This document shows, piece by piece, positions 12,650 to 22,203 of a stretch of DNA of 64,000 nucleotides. Made by a program: the position numbers and the translations under genes. How positions within the stretch are numbered: the stretch's first letter is position 1; each line of letters starts with the position of its first letter. A model generated the notes under the pieces. The model worked only from the letters and a program-made list of their open reading frames with translations. It searched no databases and was not told where the DNA came from. Source of the stretch: Dendrocalamus latiflorus (lineage: Eukaryota; Streptophyta; Magnoliopsida; Poales; Poaceae); contig CM029669.1 of assembly GCA_017311315.1 (NCBI GenBank), positions 12,824,390-12,888,389 on the forward strand, in the 5' to 3' direction.

Positions 12650-13010
12650 CCATCCCCCATCAGAAAAAATTTGGCGCTCGGGGCGAAGCTCGTGAGTGGT
12701 ACTTCAGTTGGGAAGGCAAGGGCATATCCATCCCCTATCAGAAAAAACATGGTGCCTGGGGAGAAGCTCATAAGCAGTACTTTGACTGGGGAGGCGAGAA
12801 TGTCATTGTCCCCCATAAAAAAACTTGGCGCTCGAGGTGAAGCCCACGAGTGGAACTTCGATTGGGGAGGCGATAAACTCGTCATCTCCTATTGGAAAAA
12901 CTTGGCGCTCAAGGCAAATCCTCTGAGCGGCATTTTGATTGAGAAGGCGAGAAATTCACCATCTCCTATTAGAAAAAACTTGGCGCTCGGGGTGAAACTC
13001 ACACTAAGGC
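12650..13010 (+). repeat. Tandem repeat, about 77-bp unit, five copies
   Basis: The landmark CTTGGCGCTCGGGGCGAAGC recurs in degenerate form at about 12671, 12749, 12826, 12904 and 12982, with 77-78-bp spacing. Each copy also has CCCCTATCAGAAAAA. No protein coding is likely: readable frames simply follow the repeat. Confidence 0.75.
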
Positions 13011-13530
13011 CAAGCCATCTAGGCATGTTGGAGATCGCTAAGGTGAATCCTTCGAGTTAGGGGGAGCCCCTAGTCAAGGAGACACAGTCGAGGCAAAGCC
13101 ATTGAGATCGAGTCAAACCACACTGAGGCCAAGCCATATAGGCATGTTAGAGATCACCGAGGTGAATCCTTCTAGATAGGGGGAGCCCCTAGTTGAGGAG
13201 ACACCATTGAGGCAAAGTGACGTCTGGCTAAGGCAAAGCCATCAAGGCCAAGTCGAACCATGCTTAGACCAGGCCATCGAGGCATGTTGAAGATCACCGA
13301 GGTGAATCCTTTGAGCTAGGGGAGCCCCTAGTTGAGCAGACACCGTCAAGGCAAAGCGACGTCCGACCGAGGCAAAGCCATCAAGGCCAAGTTGAACCAC
13401 ATGGAGACCAGGCCATCTAGGAGCATTGGAGATCACCAAGGTGAATCCTTCGAGCTGTGGGAAGCTCCTAGTCAAGGAGATACCATCGAGGCGAAGCGAC
13501 ATCTGACCGAACATCGAGGACACTCAGCAC
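13011..13530 (+). repeat. Tandem repeat, about 120-140-bp unit, four copies
   Basis: The blocks GGCATGTTGGAGATCACC, GGTGAATCCTTCGAG and GGGGAGCCCCTAGT recur with starts near 13023, 13142, 13282 and 13421. Unit length varies from about 119 to 140 bp because of indels. The array follows directly on the 77-bp array. Confidence 0.75.
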
Positions 13531-13842
13531 GGGCGATGATTTGGTGCAAGGGGATTGTTTAGTCATAGAGGGGGCTGAGGACGGACGGTGTCAGATCGTG
13601 GAAAGGTCCAAAGATGGACAATGTTCAGGCACGTGCATGGCTTGGTCTGGGTGGGCACTACGTAACCCAATTTGGTACTAGCCTAGGGGTGGCACCGCAT
13701 CCCTCAGGGCAAAGGACAACGTGACCACAGAGCCCAAGCTTGGGCAAGGTCCAGAACGGGGAGGGACCGAGCACGTGAAAGGTTCGAGCATGGTGCGGCT
13801 CCACTTTGACCTAACGACGGCGCTGCTCCTCTTGGTGCTAAG
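13531..13842. other. GC-rich flank of Copia-A with target site
   Basis: This is non-coding repeat-derived DNA. Its last five bases, CTAAG (13838-13842), are duplicated after the 3' LTR at 20957-20961. Similar text resumes at 20962, so Copia-A was inserted into one older repeat block. Confidence 0.6.
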
Positions 13843-14090
13843 TGTTAGGAAACCTAGGCCTAGGCTTGAAGCCTTGGCCCATGGTGGGCACCTCACCATT
13901 AGACTATAAATAGGGAGCACTATTGGCAATTTTGTATATGAAAATTAGAAAGAAAGCAATAAAGAAAGACCAGGAGTTCTCTCTACCTTTCTGTGTTTCA
14001 ATCTACTATTCTCTGTCTTCTGTGATTGATCATGTTTTGCGTAAAGCAGAGGAATCGATCGGACTGGTCGCTAGCGACGGTTCCTCAACA
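13843..14090 (+). repeat. 5' LTR of Copia-A
   Basis: The LTR begins TGTTAGGAAAC and ends TTCCTCAACA. A TATAAA box is at 13905-13910, within GACTATAAATAGGGAGC. It aligns along its full length with 20709-20956. Confidence 0.93.
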
Positions 14091-15606
14091 CGTTATCAGC
14101 ACGAATCACTCCGGTGAATCGAAGGTAATCATCGAAGCACTAGTAGATTGAATTGTCTAGATCGCTCTAAATTTGCAGATTTCACTTTCTAGATGATTTT
14201 TCTATGGTGCAAATCCGCTCTAATCTACCGCGAGCAGATTGAAGTCGTCGGCGCAATGTCGATCGGTAGATTACAATACAGAATAGATGTTGATTGCACT
14301 ATAGATTGAAAAAAAGACAAAAAAGAAAAAAAGGGGAAAATCTGCGCAAGGCCGGCCCTGTACGGCCGTCGTGTGCAAAACGGCCACCCGCCGCAGGCTC
14401 ACCGCCCGCCGCCAACCTTCCCTCGGTTTTCCCTTGACCGTTGGCCTGCCACCAGCGCTGCCCCGCACACGCGTGCCTGAAGCATCGCCACTCCACCAGC
14501 TCGGCCGCCCTGCAGCGCGATCGCCGCCTCCACTGTTTTGACCTCCCCACCTGACCGGTCGACTGCGCGCCCGAAGCGCGGCTACCTCAGCCTCCGTGCA
14601 CACCGCTGGCTCCGTGCGCCCGAAGCGCCACCCGCCGCCGCACCCGAGGAGGTCGCCGCCGGATCTGCGCACCCGAAGTGTCGCCCGCCCGCCGGCACCA
14701 CACCAGTGGAGGCTGCCGCAGACTTCGCGCCCGAAGCGCCGCTCGTCGGCGTCGCACCCGTGGATAACACCGCCGAGGCGCCGCTCGCCGACTGGCCGCA
14801 CCGGAAGTCGGCCGCCCGCGCCCAACGCCGCCCATCAGCTCGCAGCCCACGCCCAACACCGCCCATCGGCACGCAGCCGTCGTGTGCGCCCGGAGCCAGC
14901 CGCCTGCTCCGCCGGCCCCGCCGCGTGCGCCTGAGCCGGTTGGGCCGCTACCGCCCGGTGCCGCACGAGCCCCAACCGCCGCCGTGGCCGCCGCCGCTGC
15001 TATACGTGTGAACAGGGGTAGGGGAAACCCTACCCCTTCCTCCTTTTTGCGCCGGTGGAATGGGCCACCTGAGCCGTGAAGTGAATGGGCCGAAAAATGG
15101 CCCGGACCGGGGGGGGGGGCGCCGGCAATTTTGCGAAAAGACCTTTGTAATTCCAAAAATTACAAACACGTCCTCAAATTTTGAGATACGTCTCGATTTT
15201 TGTAGAAAACCCTTGGAAAATCTAAAAATTACGTGAAAACTTTCTCTGAACTGAAAATTTGCATGCAGGCCCTCAAGAATTGCAGAATTCACTGAAAATT
15301 AATAATTTGGCATAAAAGGGCCTCGGGAATCAAAATTTTGAATTATTTTTAGCATTTGAAGCATGTTATTTCTGTCATTATTATTTTCTATGTTTTCTGT
15401 ATTTATTTACTGTTTTGATTAATCGCAATTATTTAAATTGCCTTTAATCACCGAAATTAGCAGTAAAATTTACAGAAAATGCATAGAAAATTCTGGAACA
15501 TTACAAGGATCTTTTGTAGCATTATGAAATGTATTTACCTAAAGTAAATTTTATTCCATGCATGTTTTCTGGCAATAAACTTATTATTCCTTTCATACAC
15601 ATGTAA
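14091..15606 (+). other. Copia-A leader: primer-binding site region and GC-rich insert
   Basis: Directly after the LTR comes CGTTATCAGCACGA, a primer-binding-like sequence that shares TATCAG with the usual tRNA-Met site but is not the canonical TGGTATCAGAGC. The stretch from 14330 to 15020 is very GC-rich with CCGCC repeats and gives long but meaningless frames on both strands. AT-rich sequence then leads up to the gag start. Confidence 0.5.
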
Positions 15607-16520
15607 ATGACTAGCATCACGAACCGGGAGTTCGAGGAGCTGGCCCAGCATGGCCAAACTATCTGACTTGGGCTTTCGATATCAAGATAGTACTTGGAGC
15701 CAAGAAGCTCTGTGCTACTATTGGGATTGGCGCACCGCAGGACGCCCAACCCACCCCTGAGGCACTTCACTTCCTTAGGCACCAACCCTGTCCCACTATC
15801 AAGAATGAATACATGGCAGAGAAGAGCACGCTAGCACTCTGGACTGCACTTAAGAAGAGGTTTGAGAGGCTAAAGTACACCATTCTTCCTCAGGCAGAGC
15901 AAGAATGGATCAGACTAAGGTTTGCTGACTTCAAGACGGTCGGGGAGTACAATTCTGCCTTGCGCAGGATTTATACCAATCTTCAACTTTGTGGCAAGCA
16001 GATCATAGATGAGCAGAAGATTGAGAAAACCCTATCCACCTTCCACCCCAATGCAGTGCAATCCGCACACAATTATCGTTAAGACGGCTACAAGGAGTAT
16101 GCCAAATTGATTGATATGATGCAGGTTGCAGAGGCTCAGGACGAAGTTCTTCGCAAGAACTACGTCACATAGCCACCTGGGAGCTCTGTTTGCTGTGAAG
16201 CCAATGCTAGGAGCTACAAGATGCGAAAGCCCTTGATGAAGAGAAGGGGAAGAAAGAGTAAGGCCGCAGCCCAAAAAGGTAAGTCAGATGCTCCACGTGA
16301 GAATAAGGCAAGCAAGCCAAAGCGGGATGGCAAGGCCTATGGCCAGCAGGACCAATCCCGCTTCAAGTGTGGCAAGTGGGGCATTGGTCGCGGATCTGTA
16401 AAGAGTCGCAGCATGTCATTGATGCCTTCCAAGCTCAGAAGAAGAAAGATGGCAAAGGGCAGCTTGAAACCCACTTTGCATCTATTGAGGGGGAGAGTTC
16501 TGAGTAACTACCTGCGCTGA
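15607..16520 (+). pseudogene. Copia-A gag (Gag polyprotein) remnant
   Basis: The frame starts at ATG 15607 (MTSITNREFEELAQHG) and reads, with frame changes, into WTALKKRFERLKYTILPQAE, RLRFADFKTVGEYN and IYTNLQLCGKQI at 15813-16000. These are typical of the copia UBN2-type Gag. A stop follows LSTFHP at 16080. A basic lysine-rich stretch then precedes a broken zinc knuckle near 16365 (FKCGKWGI), with one of the CCHC positions lost. Gag would package the element RNA in virus-like particles. Stops at several places make this copy inactive. Confidence 0.85.
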
Positions 16521-16879
16521 TGGAGGTTGAGACCATCCCGGTAGCAGCACCCCCTTTTGACCTAGCAGCAGCCACCGCCATAATTTCTCTTAAAGAGCAT
16601 ATCACCCCAAGAAAATAGTAGACGAAGTCTCTGATTTCTTAGCATATTCAATCTAATGCACAGAATGCATTGAGACTTTAATTATCATTTATTTTTGTGT
16701 GAAAGGACAAGTTAGAACTTGCATGGATGGTACTTTAGCAACTTTATTTTCTCATGATGGTTGGATGATATTTGAATAATTCATTCATTTATTCAGTTTA
16801 TAATAGCATGATATGTTCTGATATTGAAGTATTTTAATTATGTGCTGATTGCCTTCTAGTATATATTAATAAAATACCT

Positions 16880-18330
16880 TATTTTAGAACACGTGTGGCG
16901 CCCTATGGAGGAAATGTGCTTAGCCAACAGCGGCACAACGAATACCATCTTGAGAGAGAAAGTATTTTCAGTCGATTCGTGAGAATGCTGACAACCTTAC
17001 AACAACCACCGGTAGCGATGCATGTATAATAGGTTCAGGAAGAGCTACAATTATACTCCCAATGGGCACAACTTTGGTCATTCAAGAAGCCTTGTTATAC
17101 CCAGAATCGACTAGAACTCTCCTAAGTTTTAAGGATATTCACGCCAACGGTTTCCACCATTGAGACTGAAGAAGAGTACGGTAAGAAATACCTGCTCATT
17201 ATGATGCACGAAACAAATAAAAAAAGGTATTAGAAAAACTTCCTTCACTAGAAACTGGGCTATACTACACCAACATCAAGGCACCTACAGCCTATATTGC
17301 CCTGAAGACGGTATTTAGAAGCTCTAAACTTTTATGTCTCTAGCATGACAGATTAGACCACCCAGTTCTTAGGATGATGAGAAATATAATCAACAATTCC
17401 CAATGGCATAATATTAATGTAAAGAATTTTCCGAATCACGAAGATTTTGTGTGCCCTGCATGTGCCATCGGGAAATTAATTACTAGACCCTCGACTCTGA
17501 AAATGAAGGATGAAGTCCCTGTATTCCTGGAACGCATCCAAGAAGACATTGCGGTCCCATTTAGCCACTTTCAGGGCCATTCAAATATTTCATGGTGCTA
17601 ATCGGTGCTTCCTCGAAATGGTTGCACATAGGTTTATTGTCCACAAGAAACCATACTTTCCCAAAGCTGATATCGCAAATAATTCACATCAGAAATATTT
17701 TTCCTGATCATCACATAAAGTCCATTAGAATGGACAACGCCGGAGAATTTACTTCAAAGGCATTTGACGATTATTTCATGGTGATGGGAATTACATTTGA
17801 GCATTCTGTACCGCATGTCCATACCCAGAATGGTTTAGCAGAGGCATTAATCAAGAGAATTAAATTTATTGCCCGACCTCTTTTGCAAAATTATAATTTG
17901 CCAACTACATGATGGGGACACGCAGTCCTACATGCAGCAAATCTCATCAACTTTAGACCATCGGCCTACAACATCCGTTCACTTATGCAGCTAGCGCAAG
18001 GGTCAGCACAAAAAATTTCTCATCTCAGGAGGTTTGGATGCAAGGTTTATGTACCTATACCCCCCCATAGCATACTGCAATGGGTCCTCTCTGAAAAACT
18101 GGGATATACGTTGGTTATGAGACTGCATCCATAATCAGGTATTTAGAACCCATAATAGGATATTTGCATACCGTCCACTTCGCTGATTACATATTTGATG
18201 AGGATAATTTCCCAACATTAGGGGGAGGAAATCAACCCCTTGACGAAAAATGTCGGAAAATTACGTGACAAGCCATAGGAATCCATGCACATGACCCACG
18301 CACTAGTGAAGCAAATAGAGAAGTCTAGAA
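16880..18330 (+). pseudogene. Copia-A protease/integrase remnant
   Basis: Around 17020-17150, IIGSGRATIILPMG and ALLYPESTRTLLSF match the segment between protease and integrase in copia polyproteins. The integrase zinc finger follows (HDRLDHP near 17345 and CPACAIGK near 17454). The core shows IGASSKW where IDASSKW is usual (near 17600), so the first catalytic Asp appears to be lost, then DNAGEFTS (near 17738) and HTQNGLAEALIKR (near 17820). A stop comes after NLPTT at 17912. A C-terminal linker with stops leads to the region before reverse transcriptase. Confidence 0.85.
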
Positions 18331-18340
18331 GATCATTGAT

Positions 18341-18883
18341 TTGCAAGCATTAGCAAATCAACTACCTGACCACTTTAGTGATTTGAAGAGCATGACCAAA
18401 TCGCATGTGCCTGCACGCAATGCACCAGAGAGGGTTGAAATACCAAAGAATAAAAGGACGAGAACTTCGGCCCCTCGAATCCCAAGTAACCGGGGATGCC
18501 TGGTAAAGAAGGATAAGATGGACTTATCACAACCGATCACTGAAGTTCCCCAAAACCAGAAGGGGAGCCAGTTGAAACCTGACATTAGTATGACACCTTC
18601 AGAAAAGAGCATACTAGATCTGAATATCCCAATGGAAGAAGAAATCGGCATGGATGTGTACGCACACATCGGAGCCAAAAAACTAAAGGGACTTGCCACC
18701 ACAATTGGAAGAAGCGATGAGCTTGGAGAAGCTCCAGAAGAAGCAACTCATGAAAAAATAGCTATAAATTATGTGCACATGGGAGAGTCCATGAATAGGA
18801 CAACATCCAATTTTGATATCTACTTTGCAAAGAAAATTGCCACAATCATCGATCTTGATCCCGAGTCTGCATCGCTCACTTAA
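18341..18883 (+). pseudogene. Copia-A integrase-RT linker frame
   Basis: This is an open frame of 180 codons, hydrophilic and rich in Pro, Lys and Glu, ending DIYFAKKIATIIDLDPES. It sits exactly where copia polyproteins have a variable linker before reverse transcriptase. It is not a separate gene. Confidence 0.7.
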
Positions 18884-20440
18884 TGTAAGAAGAGATTAGA
18901 TTGGGAAGATTGGAAGAAGGCAATAAAAACCAAATTATTATCTCGGAACAAAAGAGAGGTGTTTGGGCCCGTATGCCGCACACCTCCCCATGTGCACCCT
19001 GTAGGGCATAAGTGGATATTTGTTCGAAAGAGAAATGAAAGACATGAAGTTGTAAGATATAAAACAAGGCTGGTAGCATAAGGTTTGACTCAACGTCCAG
19101 GAGTTGATTATGAAGAAACATACTCCCCAGTCATGAGTGGAATTACCTTTAGATATTTGATCTCAATGGCAGTAAGCTTGAATCTAGAAATGAAATTGAT
19201 GGATGTGGTAACCGCATACCTTTACCAAACTTGGATTCAGATGTTTATATGAAGGTACCTGAAGGTATTCTCGTCCCGAACCAAGACAGAGCAAATAGAA
19301 ATCTGTACAGTGTGAAGTTTAGGAAATCACTTACGAACTGAAGCAATCATGCAAAATGTGGTATAATCGCTGAAGCGACTTTCTATGCAAGAAAGGCTAC
19401 ACGAACAATGAAGATTATCCATGTGTGTTTATACGATAATCCCAGAATGGATTTTGTATAATCTTAGCGTATGTAGATGATCTGAATATCATCAGGACAA
19501 TGGAAGACATAAAGGAAGCAACTTCTTACTTGGAGTCAGAATTTGAAATGAAAGATTTGGGTAAAATCAAATATTGCTTAGGCCTGTAGCTCAAGCATGT
19601 CCCTGAAGGAATATTAGTGCATCAATCAGCCTACGCTCAGAAGGTGTTAGAAAGGTTTGGCTTTGAGAAGGCATACCCATCGAAAGTACCGATGATCGAG
19701 AGGTCTTTACAGCAAGAAAAGATCCATACCGATCTAGGAAAGAGGGGGAGGAAGTCCTGGGATCGGAATTCCCATACTTAAGTGCAGTAGGAACACTTAT
19801 GTATCTAGCAAACTGCACTAGACTGGACATTACATTTGCCGTAAACCTGTTAGCAAGACATAATGCAGAACCTACCAAAAGGCATTAGCAGGGGATAAAA
19901 GACATCTTCCGATACCTCCAAGGAAGCAAGGACCTTGGATTGTTCTACAGAAAGAATCAAGATTTGAACTTGATTGGTTATGCAGATGTTGGGTACCTGT
20001 CGGACCCGCATACCGCAAGGTCACAAACAAGCTATGTATTCCTGTGTGGTGGAACTGCAATTTCCTGAAAATCGTCTAAGCAAAGTTTTGTAATGATTTC
20101 AACGAACCACTTAGAAATTATAGCACTGTATGAAGCCGCACGAGAATGTGCTTAGCTCCGACGAATGATTCACCACATCCAACCATCATGTGGGATGAAT
20201 ATTGTGCAAGCTCCCACAATTATCTATGAAGATAATGTAGCTTGTGTTGCACAAGTGCAAACGGGCTACGTGAAGAGTCACCTCACAAAGTATATCAACC
20301 CCAAATTCTTCTATGCTCATGAATTGCAAAAGATGGACAAGATTGGTACTGCATACTAAGTCATGTGAGAATCCGGCAGATTTATTCACTAAGTCACTCT
20401 CTGCATCTAGCTTTGAAAATACGTACGAGGAATTGGAATG
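18884..20440 (+). pseudogene. Copia-A reverse transcriptase and RNase H remnant
   Basis: Readable pieces in shifting frames include KWIFVRKRNERHE, GLTQRPGVDYEETYSPV (19085-19135), MKLMDVVTAYL, and AYVDDLNII at about 19467, the RT active-site motif with both Asp present. Next come EFEMKDLGKIKYCLGL, an RNase H segment with AARECA, and TIIYEDNVACVAQVQTGYVK at 20215-20275. Many stops and indels interrupt the frame (for example near 19340, 19590 and 20068). The family reaction is copying element RNA to DNA; this copy cannot do it. An AAGGGGAGAA tract at 20468-20477 resembles a polypurine tract but lies 230 bp before the 3' LTR. Confidence 0.9.
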
Positions 20441-20708
20441 ATGAGACTTAGAGAAGTGCAGAATTCAAGGGGAGAATCTTCTCAAGCCCGTTATTAAACT
20501 TTGATCATGAAGATCGAGTACCCAAAGGATAAGTCGTGAAGATTGAACAAAAATTGGGTGAATTGTATCTTTTTCGCTTAACGAGTTTTCCTGAAGCTTT
20601 TCAGCCAAGGTTTTTAATGAAGCAATTCGTGCAACGCAGCATAACATGTATCATATACTCTTTCTTCAAATTTTTCCGTTTTTATGGAGTTTTGACGAGG
20701 CATGAACG

Positions 20709-20956
20709 TGTTAGGAAACTTGGGTCTGGGCTTGAAGCCTTGACCTATGGTAGGCACCTCACCATTAGACTATAAATAGGGAGCACTATTAGCAATTTTG
20801 TATACAAAAATCAGAAATAAAGTAATAAAGAAAGATCAGGAGTTCTCTCTACCTCTCTGTGTTTCAATCTACTATTCTATGTCTTCTGTGATTAATCTTG
20901 TTTTGTATAAAGTAGAGAAATCGATTGGACTAGTCGCCAGCGACGGTTCCTCAACA
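20709..20956 (+). repeat. 3' LTR of Copia-A
   Basis: It begins TGTTAGGAAAC, ends TCCTCAACA, and is followed by the duplication CTAAG (20957-20961). The TATA box and most of the sequence match the 5' LTR, with substitutions such as GGGTCTGGG for the CCTAGGCCT-like text near the start. Confidence 0.93.
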
Positions 20957-20961
20957 CTAAG

Positions 20962-21485
20962 GATGGCACGGGCACCGTACCTACTAAGTTTAGACCCGGA
21001 CAAGGTCTGAACGTGGACATGGTCTAGACACGGGCAGGGTTTGGTTGTAGACAAGATCTGGCCATGAGTAAGGCCCAAGCGCAAGACTGGCCCAACCAAG
21101 CTCGGCAACATAACGGCTCCGCCCGCGCACAAAGGGCGACGTGGTCACAAGACCTACTCTGGGTGCGAGGCAAGTTTGAGAGTGGATGGGCCCAAGGGTG
21201 CCCAAGTCTTAACGGCAATGCACGGGAGACCGTCCGAGCATGGAGTTGACCCGAGAGCCACACGGCATGGCTTAGCCTCGATGCAGACAACAGTGGCTTG
21301 CTCCCATCGTGCGGGGCACCAGTTGACCACGGGGGAAGCCCAGGAGCAGACGGAGTCCGGTCACAGGGGGGGCCAAAGGGGGATGAGGTCAGTGGCCGAG
21401 CTGTCACGGGGACTTCACGCATGGCCTCACCTTGGTGTGGACGATGTCGACTCGACGCACAGGAGACCGTCAAAGCACGAAGGTG
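20962..21485. other. GC-rich repeat-derived DNA between Copia-A and Copia-B
   Basis: This is the continuation of the older repeat block that Copia-A interrupted. No protein is recognised. Its last five bases before Copia-B, GTCCG (21486-21490), matter for the inversion described in the findings. Confidence 0.5.
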
Positions 21486-21490
21486 GTCCG

Positions 21491-22136
21491 TGTTGGAAAG
21501 TCTTACAACCTCCCAAGATCTTTTACGACCGGTTAGAGTCGTTTACGACCGATTCCGATCACTTACGGTGCCGTACGACCACTCAAACTCGCCACCGATC
21601 GCTTTGAGTCGTGGTTGTAACTTTACTGTAGTAGCTTACGACCGCTCCGCTGTATCGCTGCGCTGTCTTCCTCCAGCCGCTTGAAAACACCGTGATCGAA
21701 CGCTTTGCAACGTGGTCGTAATCTTTATCGACCACGTTCAGTGTCTTCTCAATGTAGTTGTAGCCTCCTTATGACCACCTCTTCTTCAGCGTTGCCGTGG
21801 TCGAACGTCTTTCGACCACACCTGCCAATATTTGCCGTGGTCGTAAATTCCTCCGACCACGTTTGTCGTGGTCATAGGACAACTTCGACCACACCTTCAA
21901 CTTTTCTCAATACTTAGAGATTGCTCTTTCTCTACTATATTTCTCGCAATTGCTTTGCGTCTCATAGCTTATTTCTGATTACATTAGTCCCCTCTTTTTA
22001 TACCCAAACCTATGACTCCTACTCGGATTCCGATTAGGAATACAAAACCTATTCCGACTTCTAATTCCTACTTCAACTCAACTTCGATTACAACCAAAAC
22101 TTGCATACGACTTCTAAAACAAGATTATTTCCAACA
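21491..22136 (-). repeat. LTR of Copia-B (3' LTR, minus strand)
   Basis: Read on the minus strand it starts TGTTGGAAATAATC and ends GACTTTCCAACA. It is a near-identical inverted copy of 45931-46569 apart from scattered substitutions and small indels, for example extra bases near 21655. A TATAAAAA box lies at 21996-22003 on the minus strand. The region 21710-21895 is filled with short palindromes of the form GTGGTCG-N10-CGACCAC. Confidence 0.93.
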
Positions 22137-22181
22137 TTCTCTCCCTATCTAAAACAAGATTATTTCCAACATTCTCTCCCT
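22137..22181 (-). repeat. Duplicated polypurine tract plus LTR start
   Basis: On the minus strand the polypurine tract AGGGAGAGAA is followed by the first 23 bases of the LTR, a short spacer, and then AGGGAGAGAA again directly before the true LTR. The 35-bp block at 22137-22171 is thus a tandem copy of the tract-LTR junction. Confidence 0.8.
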
Positions 22182-22203
22182 AATCTTGTTTTAGTAACTT
22201 CCA

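Larger units (their letters stand above)
13843..20956 (+). mobile_element. Copia-A: complete but inactive Ty1/copia retrotransposon
   Basis: Two LTRs of identical length (248 bp) begin TGTTAGGAAAC and end CCTCAACA, and a perfect 5-bp duplication CTAAG flanks the element. The inside holds, in copia order, gag with a zinc-knuckle remnant, a protease-like region, integrase, reverse transcriptase with YVDD, and RNase H. Every domain carries stops or frameshifts. The LTRs differ at a number of sites and small indels, so the insertion is not recent. The 1.5-kb GC-rich leader between the 5' LTR and gag is unusually long. Confidence 0.95.

Noticed and set aside
14271..15156. Ala/Arg/Pro-rich frames on both strands
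   Set aside because: Part of the GC-rich leader of Copia-A; no domain, many overlapping frames.
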